Of a DNA stretch of 64,000 nucleotides, positions 1 to 13,198 are shown one piece after another. How positions within the stretch are numbered: the first letter of the stretch is position 1; each line of letters begins with the position of its first letter. This DNA comes from Elysia chlorotica (Eukaryota; Mollusca; Gastropoda; Plakobranchidae), in NCBI GenBank assembly GCA_003991915.1, contig RQTK01000305.1, positions 95,352 to 159,351 on the forward strand, in the 5' to 3' direction. The position numbers were made by a program, and so were the translations under genes. A model generated the notes under the pieces. The model saw only the letters and a list, made by a program, of their open reading frames with translations. It searched no databases and had not been told where the DNA came from.

Positions 1-80
1 TATTATAACCAGTGTGGTCACACATCATAAAGCATACGTACTCGAGTTAAGATAAATAATTTGTCTTATCCAGGTTTACT

Positions 81-280
81 CAATATCTCCAAACAATCGT
101 ACATTAACCTATACCAGTCCTATTCAATATCTCCAGACAATCGTACATTAACCCATTCTCATTCAAGGTCTTCGGACAATCCTCCATTTAACTAATGAGT
201 GCAAGATCTTTAGACAATCCCTCGTCCATCCCATTCTGAATCAATATGTTTAGACAATCCCCAATCTAACGCATGGATAC
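81..280. repeat. Diverged ~40-bp tandem repeat
   Basis: Five copies start near 81, 125, 164, 202 and 242. Each has a core like CAATATCTCCAGACAATC and then a variable CATTAAC part. The first two are close to identical and the others are decayed. Confidence 0.75.
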
Positions 281-1160
281 GGGAGACATATGGAGTAATT
301 TCCCTTTGGTTACTTAAGATCTATAGGTGATTCTCCTCTTGTTTGTGTTTCTGTGAAAAGGAAGACCAATGTTTCTCGGAAATACCAGCAAAATAACATG
401 CAAACGTTTAAATGCTTGCCTAAGGTAATGATGGGATGAGGATAGTCCTTTCAAGGAAGCACAAAGGACCGAGAAAGATAATTATGTCTTGAGAGTTGCC
501 ATTTTTTTCTATGGCAGAAACAACGATAGGACCATTTGTTGCGAAACTCTTCTGTTTTGTAAGCGCTGAATGAACAAATTCGTTTCCATTGGCAGGTTTG
601 AAATGAAGAATAAAATTATTGTTCTTCCTGTTCTTGCTTGCTTTGTTCAAACTCTAAGTGGGGAAAACGCATCTTTTATACTTAGCCTGAGGGTGTTTTT
701 CTCTAAAACTGCGTTCAAATACAGGCCTCATTCCAATAAACAAAAATATCGTGTATTTGTTTCCCTTCTTCTAATGGGAATTAAGGAGTGCGTTCGCTCT
801 ACAGAAAAATGGCAACTGAAAAGATCATGAAAATTTGTAATAAAAGATTAACCTTTTTGGTGGTGAGAAAGTTTCATACACACGCACCATGAGGGAAACG
901 TGTGTAATGTCAACTCTCTAGAACAGTCCTAATCTGTTACGTAGAGGTGTTTGAATTTTTTATTACACAATTCAAGACATCAATTCAAGGCACCCATTCA
1001 CTTAGACTTTTGCATTCTGCATAGAAGAATCGTGACATTTCCGCAAAACATAATCTTCCAACAAACACATCTGACTGTACCATTAGGTCCGTATAAACTT
1101 TACGATGTATCTTAGTTCATTCAAATATCAGAGGACGATTTTACAATTTACCTATACAGC
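281..1160. other. No gene seen
   Basis: This is unique-looking AT-rich DNA with open frames of under 90 codons and no recognisable domain or splice pattern. Confidence 0.5.
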
Positions 1161-1164
1161 ATAC

Positions 1165-1179
1165 AAAGAAAGAAGAGAA

Positions 1180-1228
<49 letters not shown>
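1165..1228. repeat. (GA)n microsatellite
   Basis: This is an almost pure GA array. Confidence 0.95.
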
Positions 1229-1230
<2 letters not shown>

Positions 1231-2755
1231 AACACAAAAGTGCAAAATCTTACCTTGTTACTCCATCGGTAAATCGTGCTCTGTACAAATCATCCATGTT
1301 ATTTGAAATATCATCAAGGTAAATGTAACGATATTTCTGTGTAACAGGTTGAACATAAAAGTATAAATAATTTAAGAACATGCACCGCCAAGCATAGTAG
1401 ACATATCGTGTTGCGAAACATTGATTTTTCATGTGTGAGTGACAAATATCAATCACAAATAAATTGCATGTGCACGCCTGAGATGAAACAAAGCATTATT
1501 GACACACCACATAATCCAGGATGAGAATACTTCTCGAGTTGATTAGAAAGCTAAATACTACCAATAAAAAACGGCATTCAGCTATTGTGTTAAAGCCATT
1601 AAATTATATAGTTAATTATGGGAATAATTCCCATATGCATGTCAGCCTCAGTTGTTAGGGCCTATATAGCTCTATGTTGTTGTTGTTTGTTTTTCGCTTA
1701 GTAACTGGCTCCAGCAAAAAGGGTTCAAAGAAGTGTCGTTTATTTGGGTTATGAGTCATATAAGTATAGAAGTCGATGGTCCCAAGCCATTCTCTGCGCA
1801 ATGATGGTCTCATAAAAAAAACAAGAAAAGGAAGAGGAAAATTAATCGTTTGGTATTGGTATTAGAGTCCTCTATTGTCTCTGAGTTAGCAGTAACAAAT
1901 GTACATGTACAAAAAGTAAAGTTGGGTATGTGTTATTTTGTTATTCAAACTCAGTGGTTAAAATCGCTCATGGTTTGCGAAAAAGGGTATCAGTCGGTAG
2001 TGCACTGGATTAAGAAGCGAGAGGTCAGAGATCGAAACCTCAGCAGATCTTCCTGTCTACGTATGTGATTCTATGTGGTCGGTGATGAAATCGTTACATT
2101 TATCACAAAGGAAAACGGTTAAAAAGATTCTTTCAGGTTTCCAAAAATGTACGCCTTTTAAAATAATTATGTGAGCGCCTATATTATAAGGAGGAGCTAG
2201 TGGTATTTTATTTAGAGACAGTGAAAGATACAGTGTGGATGTATACAAGAAGTCGCGATGCGCGCTCACACATACACACACACATATATACACAATACAG
2301 ACACTGCATAAATATACAGAGAAAAACTATTATTGTGATCAGGCCAAACATTTTTCATGTCTGTGCACTGACTGAATGCATTAAAAAAACATCTCAAAGT
2401 ACTGCTTAGTAGCAAAGAGGTCGTATAAAGATTAGCATTAGTTAAAGGTACGCTAAAACTAGTAAAGCCTTCATTTGCTCATAATTGTTATATATAAGAA
2501 AATGTATATTATAGTATCCCTCTTTGTTTAAAAAGTGATAAATTAGAAACATATAACTAGATAATTTATATACTTTTAGTGCGGAATTAATTCATGTCTT
2601 CCAGGTGATAAAACGTAGTAATATGTGGGATAGATATATTTATAATGCAACAGTGTATTGTTTATTTTTAACTGGAACACTACACTAAAAAGACAAGTAA
2701 ATGTGGAATTAAGGGGAAATCACAGATTAACGAACGAAATCGGAGTTTTGTTCAG

Positions 2756-2757
<2 letters not shown>
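1229..2757. other. No gene seen; possible tRNA-like SINE head at 1984-2060
   Basis: At 1984-2060 (plus) there is an A-box-like ATCAGTCGGTAGTGCACTGG and a B-box-like AGATCGAAACC, a spacing that suggests a decayed tRNA-derived SINE head. Short CA-rich and AT-rich stretches surround it. Nothing else is supported. Confidence 0.4.
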
Positions 2758-2832
<75 letters not shown>

Positions 2833-2935
2833 AGTGAGAGTGAGTGGAGAGAGGAAGAGAAAGAGAGAGAGAGAGAAGAGAGAGGAAGAGAAAGAGAGAG
2901 ATTCAGAGAGAAGTGGAGATAGAGAGAGGGGGAGT
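2758..2935. repeat. GA-rich microsatellite, partly degenerate
   Basis: A pure GA run (2759-2812) grades into GAGA/GGAA mixed purine repeats. Confidence 0.95.
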
Positions 2936-3216
2936 TTTGTACAACAGAATGCTACGATTAAGCAAAGAAAACGTAATATTTAAATGGAAACTAAAGCAAA
3001 AAACACTCTGAGGGAAAATCATTAGTATTCAATCTGAAAAGATAAGAAGACAGGATCTTAATGATAATTTGCTCGCACTGTCTTTCAAATAGTCTTAGCG
3101 TGATTTGCCTTTATATATCAATGTGAAAAGCCGATATGTAAAGCTGAGTTATGAAGACACTGTATAAAGGGATGGTAAATAGATTTATCTGTGCTTCTGT
3201 TGTGTTTTCATTTCTA

Positions 3217-3490
3217 TCTCTCACTCAGCCTCTCTTTATCCCTCTTTCTCTCTATCTCTGTGTCTTTTTTATCTATCTATCTCATCTTATTTTTATCTTT
3301 CTTTTTCACTCTTTCTGAATTTGCCATTCTCTCTGTCTGTTTGTTTGTCTCTCTATCTTTCTCTTTCTCTTTCTCTCTCCTCTTATTTTCTTTCTCCGCA
3401 TCTCTATCTGCTTTTCTCTCTCTCGTTCTGTCTCTCTCTTTATCTTTCTCTCTCTCTCTCTGTTTCTCTCTCGTTATCGCTTTCTCTGTT
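3217..3490. repeat. TC-rich low-complexity tract
   Basis: This is a polypyrimidine stretch of CTCT, TTTC and TATC. The Leu/Ser-rich open frames across it are simple-repeat artefacts. Confidence 0.95.
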
Positions 3491-3520
3491 TCTCGATAGA
3501 TATGATATATAGATAGATAT

Positions 3521-3608
<88 letters not shown>

Positions 3609-3633
3609 NNNNNNNNNNNNNNNNNNNNNNNNN

Positions 3634-3701
<68 letters not shown>

Positions 3702-3712
3702 CAGATAGATAT
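3491..3712. repeat. (GATA)n array containing an assembly gap
   Basis: GATA units run on both sides of 25 N bases at 3609-3633. The array is on the plus strand as ATAG/GATA, with a few variant units at the ends. Its true length is unknown. Confidence 0.97.
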
Positions 3713-4183
3713 AAAAGTAAAGACAGATGGATGGACAGATAAATAAATATAAACAGATTATAGTAAAATAGGTAGGTTATAAATAGACAGTATATAGTTT
3801 AGGAGAAAACTTAGCGCACAAGAGGGTGGAGAAGGTAGAACTTACCGATACGAATAGTATAATTACGAGGATCCAGGTAGCCCAAAGTAAATAACCATGT
3901 ACATACGGTTTGGAAGCGAAAGTAATTTACACCAGCTAGAGCGATGGCTAGAATGTGCATGAAGATGTACGAGCTTGTAGAAAACGTTAGCTGACTAGAG
4001 AATGTCCATCAGTAGGTAGTCAATTAGTCAGTCAAAGGGTGAGTACTGAGCTTAGTCTATGGGAAAGAGGGGGGGGGCGTAGGGATATAGCCAGCCAAGA
4101 TGAAAGGGCACGCGAAAAAATAATGTGAGTGAGTTCTGGGTTACAAAGACAGGTTGAGTTAAGTTAAATGCGTAGCGTCCAAT
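3713..4183. other. No gene seen
   Basis: This is an ordinary AT-rich stretch between the GATA array and a SINE. Confidence 0.5.
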
Positions 4184-4395
4184 TGAGTTGAGTTGAGTTG
4201 GTTTGACCTCCAACATCAGTACTATATAGGCTATATTGTGGATGGGTCCCAAGACTGACGTATGGCAGTTTAATATGCTGCTACACACGAGACAGGGCGG
4301 GATATCATGACTATTGTCTCAGTCAGTCACATTAGACTGACACCGACCCAACCAGTAGGGGGCGAAATCGCCAGGGCTCGAACCATGGACCTGCT
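4184..4395 (-). mobile_element. tRNA-derived SINE, type 1, head incomplete
   Basis: It reads in reverse from the tail (GTTGAGTTGGTTTGACCTCC) through the shared body (CACATTAGACTGACACCGAC) to B-box CTCGAACC. The rest of the type 1 head is replaced at about 4395 by a second partial copy. Confidence 0.85.
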
Positions 4396-4655
4396 TAGCG
4401 TCCAATTCCAGCCCTATATAGGCTACTTCGTGGACGGGTCCCAAGAATAACATGATAACAACATACATGTAATTCCCCTGTTCCTCACCGACAGAGACGC
4501 GTCTTTTTGTCTTTAATTGCGTTTAAACATTGAATCCAAGATCATCTAGAACGTACGTCTCCCAAACGGGGTTCCAGATCAGGTGCCATTAAACAGGCGG
4601 CGTCTTCGTTGACGTCTGACAATTTTATGTGCTGCCACACACGAGCCAGTGAGAA
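4396..4655 (-). mobile_element. SINE fragments, split
   Basis: A tail-side piece (GCGTCCAATTCCAGCCC ... GGACGGGTCCCAAGAA, 4396-4447) and a middle piece (GACGTCTGACAATTTTATGT ... CACACACGAG, 4610-4655) are separated by about 160 bp of other DNA. Confidence 0.65.
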
Positions 4656-4666
4656 AGGGTGAAATG

Positions 4667-4669
<3 letters not shown>

Positions 4670-4741
<72 letters not shown>
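4670..4741. repeat. (GA)n microsatellite
   Basis: This is a pure GA array immediately after the SINE fragment. Confidence 0.95.
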
Positions 4742-4743
<2 letters not shown>

Positions 4744-5148
4744 TGTAGAAAATTAGTCCTTGACAGTGTCTTTATCATTTTTATGTTTCTCCAACACTCC
4801 ATTAGTATTTACATTTTTTTAAACCTGAAAATCCGGCATTTGTTGCGAAGTTAATCAGAGAAACGTTATAAAGTTGCAGTTGACTCTGACACATATCTAC
4901 TCATTTTAGTATCTATTGGTTGTTTATTGTTTTGTTTGTTTTTCCCAGTGATTTGCTTAGTTGGCAGTAGACCAGGCTTGGACTGCCAATGTGATGTGTT
5001 ATTAATGTCAGCAGGGACTGTTAGTTTCTACTTAATTTACTTGTTGCAGTGTAATCGGTATTTGGTTTAAGCATCTATAGCAGTGCGTGTAATATTTTTT
5101 CTATACCAAGTTTTGTATTGGCGAGTATACTACTATGTTGGCAAAGGA

Positions 5149-5152
5149 GAGA

Positions 5153-5200
<48 letters not shown>

Positions 5201-5248
5201 GGGGAGGGAGCGAGAGATAGAGAGTAAAAGAGAGAGAGAGAGAGAGAG

Positions 5249-5292
<44 letters not shown>

Positions 5293-5560
5293 CGGATTTT
5301 TCTGTTTGTATATTAAAAATGAATTATTTTTCTTGAAGCTACTTTGTTAATACATTAAATGCTGTCTGTTCATATAGCAGGTCCCTACATTGCTTATTTT
5401 CGATTACGAGAGAGAGCGAGAGAGAGAGGGGAAGGAATGAGAGAGAGAGAGAAGAGAGAGGGGGAGAGATTTTGTTGTTTGTATTAGGGGGGGGGGGGGG
5501 GGGAGGGGAGAGAGAAAAGGGGAGAGAGGGGAGAATAGAGAGAGAGAGAGAGAGAGAGAG
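5149..5560. repeat. GA-rich microsatellite group with a poly-G run
   Basis: GA arrays lie at 5149-5290, 5406-5470 and 5505-5561, with about 17 G bases near 5487-5503. Between them is a short AT-rich unique stretch. Confidence 0.93.
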
Positions 5561-6060
5561 ATTTTCATATGGATTTTGTTGTTTGTAAGCGTATAATTAT
5601 GTAATTTGAGCAATCATGTAATGCTGCCATTAATTGCCATTGCTTATTTACTATAATTAGTTTTGTATTGGCAAAAAATGGCGAGGTGTGTATATAATTA
5701 TTGACTGAATAAAGCTTCAATTCAATTTACTATAACTCAGTTCAAGATAGTGGGACAAAAATTCTGTTATTTAGTGTTATTTAACAGGTAAACGATGAGC
5801 AACTTAGACGTCCTTGGTGGTTATTACAAACAGGTTAGATTCTTACCAAAGGCGTATTTCTATATTACTATTGTGGTTCGAATCCAATGTATAGAGTGAG
5901 CGGCTGTCGGTGCCTTATCCTCCTATACATCCTTACATCTGAATGATCCTTTCTGACAATTTGTTATACTAATCGTTCCTTGTATCATCATTATGTGATT
6001 CAAGAAAGCAAAAGAAGGAGAAGGGGGGATTTGAAGTGTATGTGTATGTGTGTGTATGTA
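5561..6060. other. No gene seen
   Basis: This is unique AT-rich DNA. A B-box-like GGTTCGAATCC at about 5876 lacks a matching A box. Confidence 0.45.
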
Positions 6061-6063
6061 AAG

Positions 6064-6117
<54 letters not shown>

Positions 6118-6121
6118 AAGA
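6061..6121. repeat. (GA)n microsatellite
   Basis: A GA array follows a short GT-rich run. Confidence 0.95.
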
Positions 6122-6633
6122 AGCATGTGGTAAGGAGGAAAACTAACAGAAAATAAACAATACGAGTAGTAGGATCTTTATCAATGGAGAACACAGTGAC
6201 ATTTCCGTTTCTTAATTTTGATAAATGGTTAACTGTTTAGTAAAGGAATGCTAAATGATAATTTTCTGCTTAATGTCTTGTAAAGGAATACAATCAAGAA
6301 GAGTAATCTAAGAACTTGTTTTTTTTTTATAATACTAAATTGTAAAATATATGTAATTAAGTCTAAGACAATTAATAGCGATAAAGGGAAGAAATTTAAT
6401 CATAATTATTAAACTGGCAGGGGTATACATTATTCAGTTTTTTTTGTGATACTCCGGGTTTTAACTGACATTTGCTGGTGACGTCTATCACTTACTGGGC
6501 CTTATCATCTGGCCACCAGAAGCTTATTCAATTGTAAATTGAGAGAGTGCGAATAAGTGATAAGAGACAGAGAGCGGCAAAAAGAAAACATTAATGTATA
6601 TGACTGAGTGGAAGGGAGACAAACGCAAGGAAG

Positions 6634-6861
<228 letters not shown>

Positions 6862-6864
<3 letters not shown>

Positions 6865-7464
6865 TAAATAGAAAATGATGGTGCGAGATGAAAGGAAAAG
6901 ATTCAGAGAGATATTAAAAAATTATAAACAGATAGTAAGTAAAGATAAGGAAATCGTTCAAAATAGGAAAATTAGGAGAGATCGGTATTGTCTGTATTCT
7001 TTTATCTTGAAAATGAGGAATAAGATAGGGGTTTGTATAGAAGTGTTGGAATAGGTGTGAATAGCTATGTCACTACGTTGGCAAAGACTGTATAATAATG
7101 TTGTTTTTCCACTGGCACAATGAGAAGGAAGTCGTTTATAAAATGAATGCATAGAGAAAGACTTGTTTTGTTTGGGCGAATACACTCCTCAATACAAAGA
7201 CATAATATTACTTTACCTCGTCTTCCAGTATAGTATAAAGTCTGGTTTTAATTTAAGAAATAGTTTTACAATCACGACTGCAAGACGGTGTACAAAAACA
7301 CTTATTCGAAGGAACGGAAAGAAAAAGAAAAAATAAGCAAGGTAAGAAAAGAGTAACATAGACAAGCACGTAAAAAGAGTCCGGCATAATGAAAGAGTGA
7401 CGTAGTGAATACACAAGTTCACATATTTGAACAGATTTAAATTTGAAAGCAAGCATACAAAGGG
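6862..7464. other. No gene seen
   Basis: This is AT-rich DNA with only short open frames and no recognised motif. Confidence 0.5.
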
Positions 7465-7710
7465 GTGAGTTTGTTTAACCTTCAACATCAGCATTATATA
7501 GACTATATTGTGGACGGGCCCCAAGACTGACGTCTGATAATTTTATGTGCTGTCATACACGAGACAGGGTGGAGATACCATGACTCCTGTCTCAGCCGGT
7601 CACATTAAACTGACACTGACCCAACCAGTAGGGAGCGCAATCGCCAGGGCTCGAACTCGGACCTTTTGCGTCGGAAGTCAGTGTTCTACCCCAGGGCCAC
7701 CATGCCCACT
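7465..7710 (-). mobile_element. tRNA-derived SINE, type 1, near full length
   Basis: In reverse orientation it shows A-box-like TGGCCCTGGGGTAGAACA, a B-box-like sequence (CCGAGTTCGAGCCC), the body GTGACCGGCTGAGACAGGAG and a tail ending in a GACGTTAAAC-like sequence. It is one of the best-preserved minus copies in the window. Confidence 0.9.
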
Positions 7711-8453
7711 GAAAGCATACAAAAGGAATCCAGACAATGTCGGGCCGCCCTTAAAAACAAGAATCGCGCAAAGATGGAAACCAGCAGGACTCACATTGTC
7801 TGTCAGTTTTCTATTATGCGACGAGAAAGTAACAACGTAAAACGGTAGAATAGAGCTATAATAATAGATCTAAATCTACGTGTATATGATTGTAAAAAAT
7901 GCACCAAGCTTAGCAAAACGTCTGAATCTAGGCATCAATCATGGAAACGATGCACGTGTGAACTAATAACATTAATGGGTTTCCCGTAAAAGTAATGCTT
8001 CCTGAGAAAGTGTTTTAGCGTGCAAAGAGCGGCTGTTTGTATTATTATTTTTTACCGTAAAGGTATTTCTATGGCTATTGGTTTTACTTTTATGGCCTAT
8101 TTAAGAGGCGGAGACGAAAGGTCGTTCACTTGAGAGAGAGTAATGTTTCATTCCTTATTTACATTGTTCCTAAGCTTTAACATTGGTTCTTTAAGACATA
8201 TGTTTCTCAGTTATAGTCTAATTATAGTACTAGTATCCAAAATATTTATATCAGCAAAACAGTACGAAGGGTAGTGATAAAATGAATAATATTGATTTCT
8301 AAAAGGCAATAATAATGGTGTCCAATCAAAATAAAAAATCATGTGTGTTTATATGTGAATATGAAAGTAAGGTCAATTCAAAGCTATTTTTCTCTACTGA
8401 TTCATTAGTTGTTCTTTTTTGGGGTTGAATTATTACGCCCATAAGTGTTACAG
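7711..8453. other. No gene seen
   Basis: Nothing recognisable apart from AT-rich unique DNA. Confidence 0.5.
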
Positions 8454-8530
<77 letters not shown>

Positions 8531-8564
8531 TTGTTGTTGTTGCTGTTGTTGTTGTTGTTGTTGT
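8454..8564. repeat. Compound trinucleotide array (AGT)n-(AAT)n-(TTG)n
   Basis: Three different trinucleotide runs are joined head to tail without a break. Confidence 0.95.
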
Positions 8565-9107
8565 CTTTTCTATTAACACTATTACCTATTAGAAGGATAG
8601 TGCAGACAAATAGTTCCTAGCATTAACTTAGAAAGTTCATTCCACCTTTAACCACACAAAAACATAAGGGAACTCTTAAATACTCCTAGTCCATTGAAAA
8701 ACTTGAAGACATTTTTTTACCGTCCGATATAATGCAACATAGCCTGTAATGTTGACAGTTTTGAAGTCAGTTCTAAAACGCTATTGCGACTGAATGTCCA
8801 CTTAAAAAACTAAAACAATTATTTAAGCTATGTGATGTTAAAGAAATGTTGGTCCTACCCAGTAATAAAAACATTGACACTGGTTCTAAATAAATAGTTA
8901 TACAAGGTTCCACACAAAAATCACTTCCAACATTATACAATGTCCATTGATGTGAAGAAACGTACCTTATGAATCCGGTGCGTAAAAAAAAATGAGATAA
9001 AAAATCCCAACCATAGATGAAAATACAAACTTTCAAAGGGAAAGCAAACTTGCGTTCATATTTCATATAGAGGTACTTTAAACTTACTAAATGTAACTTA
9101 ACAAAAG
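8565..9107. other. No gene seen
   Basis: This is AT-rich unique sequence. The 97-codon minus-strand open frame at 8773-9066 shows no family resemblance. Confidence 0.45.
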
Positions 9108-9260
9108 CTTACTTTAGAACAATATAACTATATAGAACTTACTAGTAGATTACCTTAGAACAATATAACTATATAGAACTTACCAGTAGCGTACCTTAGA
9201 ACAATATAACTATATAGAACTTAACCTAGCATACCCTTAGAACAATATAACTATGTAGAC
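9108..9260. repeat. ~50-bp tandem repeat, four copies
   Basis: The unit contains CTTAGAACAATATAACTATA and then TAGAACTTA with a variable end. Copies start near 9111, 9162, 9195 and 9236, so spacing varies. Confidence 0.85.
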
Positions 9261-9526
9261 TGCGCGTGTGAAGGTTCCTGTCTTAATGACAGCAGCTATG
9301 ACACTCTCGTTTTCTTGGTGAGTACACCAGTGCTATGGTGCTATACCATCACTCTCACTTCCTCCTCACCTGGGCTGCAGAGCTGGAGAGACGAGAGGTA
9401 TGGGACTAGAGAGGCGAGAATTTGCTGGTTTTCACTCAGCTATGTGTGGTTACAGCCCGTCTGGCCGTTTGTGACTGCTCGTTTTCCTACTCTCGCTTGC
9501 TTTATGTCTCTAATAATTTTTTTTTC

Positions 9527-9847
9527 TCTTGTATCTATCTTTCTCTAACACTCTCTTTTTCTCTCTTTTTATTTCTTTCACTCTCTCTCCCTCTCTCTCC
9601 CCGGTTTATCTTTATCTCTTATTCTCTCCTTCCTTCTCTTTTTCTCAAATAATCTATCAATATAATTACGATGTATTCTTACTAAGTATCCTTGTCTTTC
9701 TCTGACTCGCACTCTCTCTCTCTCTCTTTCTCTCTCTCATCCTTCTCTCTAGTCTTCTGCTTCTTTCTCTTTTTCTCTAATAATCTATCAATATAATTGC
9801 GATGTATCTTTTCCCCTTTCTTAGCATCCCTGTCTTTCTCTGACTCG

Positions 9848-9905
<58 letters not shown>

Positions 9906-9960
9906 TATATTTGTCTCTCTAAATGCCTTCTCTCTCACTTCTTCTCTTCTTTACTCTCTC
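9527..9960. repeat. TC-rich region with a ~126-bp tandem duplication
   Basis: Within polypyrimidine DNA, the stretch AATCTATCAATATAATTACG ... GTCTTTCTCTGACTCGCAC occurs twice (about 9637-9712 and 9763-9850). A pure TC array follows at 9850-9898. Confidence 0.85.
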
Positions 9961-10227
9961 ACATGCAAACATACATATAGTTCCTCTGTTTTACAACCTC
10001 TTCAACAAAAGAATAAACAAATCGTCCATTAAATATTCGAGCGCCCTGCTCTTCAAGTCTAGAAATCCACCATACGGAAACAATTGTTAAGGCAGGTAGT
10101 TTGGCACCGCAAGCATGAAGACGTAGAACAATCACTACATTTTCTTGTGGAAAACAAACCTCCATTGTAATTCCTAGATCTGAGTAAAGAACGTCGTTAC
10201 TCTAAAACATAACAATATATCAGAGGA

Positions 10228-10303
10228 GAATAAGGTGGCTCAATGATAAACCGCGCGACTTGCAATTGCGAAGTTCCTGGTTAAATTCTTGTTAGGACCA
10301 CCT
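10228..10303 (+). mobile_element. tRNA-like SINE head fragment
   Basis: AAGGTGGCTCAATGATAAAC resembles an A box, and TCCTGGTTAAATTC a decayed B box. It lies directly beside a type 2 SINE in the other direction. Confidence 0.4.
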
Positions 10304-10321
10304 TGTTCCCTACTATTTTGA

Positions 10322-10545
10322 TGAGTTGAGTTAAATTGAGTTCGTTGCTTAACATCAAACTTCAACGCTATATAGACTATTTTGTGGACGAGCCCCAAGA
10401 CTAAGGTCTGAAAAATGTACGTGCTGCTACATAGAATCAGTATGGAGTGACATGAACAACGACCCAAACGAGACACGATTGTGGGTTTCGAACCGAACGC
10501 TTCCAATTGGGAGACGACGCTCAACCCCTTGCGCCAGTTCGCACC
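10322..10545 (-). mobile_element. tRNA-derived SINE, type 2 head
   Basis: In reverse orientation the head reads GCGAACTGGCGCAAGG ... CGGTTCGAAACCC ... ATCGTGTCTCG and then joins the shared tail part (GCCCCAAGA ... AACTCAACTC). The middle of the body is shortened relative to type 1 copies. Confidence 0.75.
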
Positions 10546-11420
10546 CTACCCCCTATAACCGCTCTTTATTAATTTTTATGTTGTATGTATTGGTCAGTAT
10601 ATAATGAAACTGGCTGAGACACAAGTCTTACCTTAATATCCCCGGCTTTCTGTCTGTATGTTAGCACGTAAAATCATAACTCGTAAGGCGTAGGACACGT
10701 TCGAAATATAGGCAAGTTGTTGTCGATTGACCATAACAAGCCAACACAAAAACCACTCCTAAACAAAACAGCAAGAACTATATTGCTGAAAAATACAGAG
10801 CCTACTCATATTACAGTTTATTACATTGAGAACCAACACCAAGAATACAATGTACACCCAAACCAGCCAAACCCAAAATCGAGCATCGTTCAAGGTTTCA
10901 AGAGAACCAATAATTATTCTCCTCGAGTGGTGAAACTCGCAGATTATTCATAGGTCTTAGTGAATTATGTATGACGTCCAACCAGAGAGCTTTTTAAGTT
11001 CTATACAGTTTTTGGCTCCACAGTAGCCCGTATGTTGCAAAGATGGTGATGGGGAGGGAATCGGAGGGAGGGACCGTGAATTATAATAAGAAGCTTTTCT
11101 TTCAGAGCGTGCGTTGTCCGGATAGTATAATTGTCAGTGTAAACCTATGATTTATACATTGATTGGATAATGAATTGCTGATGACTTGATTATATTATGG
11201 CATTTTTTATGTATTAAGCTATCGTATTCATTTAAAATCTGGAACATATGATATTGCTGATTTCTTGTTTCATTTATCTTTTTTTTTAAATTCGTGAAAT
11301 ACTATTGATGATTACATTTTTTACATATTTTTAGCGTCTGAAGAGGTGATACCAGTTTGCGTTTTATATTATTCTTACGTTCTGCAAAGGTAACTATGGC
11401 GTCAAAATGAAAATAGGTTA
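10546..11420. other. No gene seen
   Basis: Nothing recognisable. A 78-codon plus-strand open frame at 10717-10953 has low-complexity composition and no domain. Confidence 0.45.
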
Positions 11421-11643
11421 TTGTTGAGTTTCAACATCAGCACTGTATAGGCTATATTGTGGACGGGCTCCAAGCTGACATCTGACAATTTTATGTGCTG
11501 CCACACACGAGACAGGGCGGGGATACCATGACTCCTGTCTCAGCCGGTCACATTAAACTGACACGGACCCAACCAGTAGGGGCGCAATCGCCAGGGCTCG
11601 AACTCGGAAGCCGATGTTCTACCCCAGGACCACCGCGCCCCCA
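11421..11643 (-). mobile_element. tRNA-derived SINE, type 1
   Basis: It is nearly full length in reverse. It has a small deletion around the stretch between the two promoter boxes (the ACCTTTTGCGTC part is missing), and the tail is short. Confidence 0.88.
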
Positions 11644-12562
11644 CTAGAAGAACATACATGTACCCGTTTTCGATTATAATTCTTACATTATGCAAAGTGA
11701 ACTACGATAGGAAAGTGACATGAATTACGAAATCGTACTTCATGGTGCAAGATGGTGCCATTCTAGCGGTATACATTTTACTTTTTTTACATTTACAGTT
11801 GAATAGATGAAACAGAGACTAGATTGGATTTAGTCACTATTTCTCACTGTCACGTTGAACTATGGCACATTGCACCATTATTATAATGCCCGTTTTTCTT
11901 GTTTCGTTTTCTTTCATTTTTTAATGAAATCATTCTTCTTCAATAAATGTACATTAATTTAATTTATATACTTTGTTGCTTTTTAGACACACACTTTAAA
12001 ATAGATTATTATACGTGTGTTCAGCTAAGGGTGTGGGAATAAATAAAAAAATAAATTAGCTTTGAATTATATAATAGTAAATTAAGCAATATCACACATG
12101 TTTAGGGCTCTCTTTCATCATGGTCTAACGCCTACTTAGATGTAGGTATGCAGCAGATGGTGCGAATGTTTTCATTGAATGGAAATAGAACATAATAGGC
12201 TGAATAGGAATAGAATAATTACAGAGAAGCACCAACTGTCACAATGTGTCTATAAAAAGAATGCAACAGAATAATGTGTACCAGCATACCGATTGTATTA
12301 GTTAATCTTCTTCATTCTTTTTCTAAACTGTACAAGCTGAGGAAGAGCTAGAACTATTAAATGTTTCTCAGCGGATGCTATTTTTAATAAAGGTAGATCT
12401 ATTCATATTAGTGTATCGATTACATAATCCGATATCTTTGTAAAGCCCACATGCTCTGAGTCATCATAACATTGTAATCTATCCAACTCTCTTTTAATGT
12501 TAGACCTTAGTGCAAGGCTATCATGTGTTCAAATGTTACCAGTAGGACTAAAAATATTGATT
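11644..12562. other. No gene seen
   Basis: This is AT-rich unique sequence with no feature I can support. Confidence 0.5.
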
Positions 12563-12812
12563 TTTACGACCTTCAACACCGTCTAATATATCAGTATGTT
12601 CTGAGACTAAAGTCTGGCAATTGTATTTGCTTCCACTCACGAGTACGGCTGGGAGACCTGGACTCATGACTCCAATCACATTATACAGACACCGACACAA
12701 CTATCATGGGGCGTAATCGAAAAAAAATACATATTTGACCAATCGTGGGTTTCAAACAGGGGACCTCCTGATTAGGAGACTAACGCTATGCCATTTGAGC
12801 CAGTTCGCTTTC
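12563..12812 (-). mobile_element. tRNA-derived SINE, type 2 head, diverged
   Basis: In reverse: GCGAACTGGCTCAAATGGC, then TAGTCTCC, then GTTTGAAACCCACGATTGGT, then the shared body in decayed form. The head matches the type 2 copies at 10.4 kb and 21.1 kb. Confidence 0.75.
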
Positions 12813-13198
12813 CTGAGAGCTCAATCAATCAATCAATCGCTGAGCCGTCCCGTCTCCGACGCTTCCCTTCAACCTTGCCTTCCACAACTCCTGAGAGCTA
12901 GAAGGCATTTAATACACACTGTATCTAAGCGTCCACTTCAAACTGCAGCCGGTCTCAGGCTTGGTTCAAATATCACATGAACTTCCAACCAAGTCCGTGA
13001 GTGGCTTAAACTGTCTAGATCTAATTTGCATGGGAGTTCAGCCTGCGAGGGGCTAATCTTTGCATTGGACGCACCCCCTTGCACCATTTTATTGGGGGTT
13101 TTGTTAAGGTTTTTTTTTTTTTACTTGGGTAGTGGTGAGAAGAGAAGAGCTGGAACGTCTTATGACAACTGGAATGATTACAGGAAAGCAAGTAGTTA
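12813..13198. other. No gene seen
   Basis: A (CAAT)n run lies at 12823-12838 and a T-run at 13110-13121. Confidence 0.45.
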
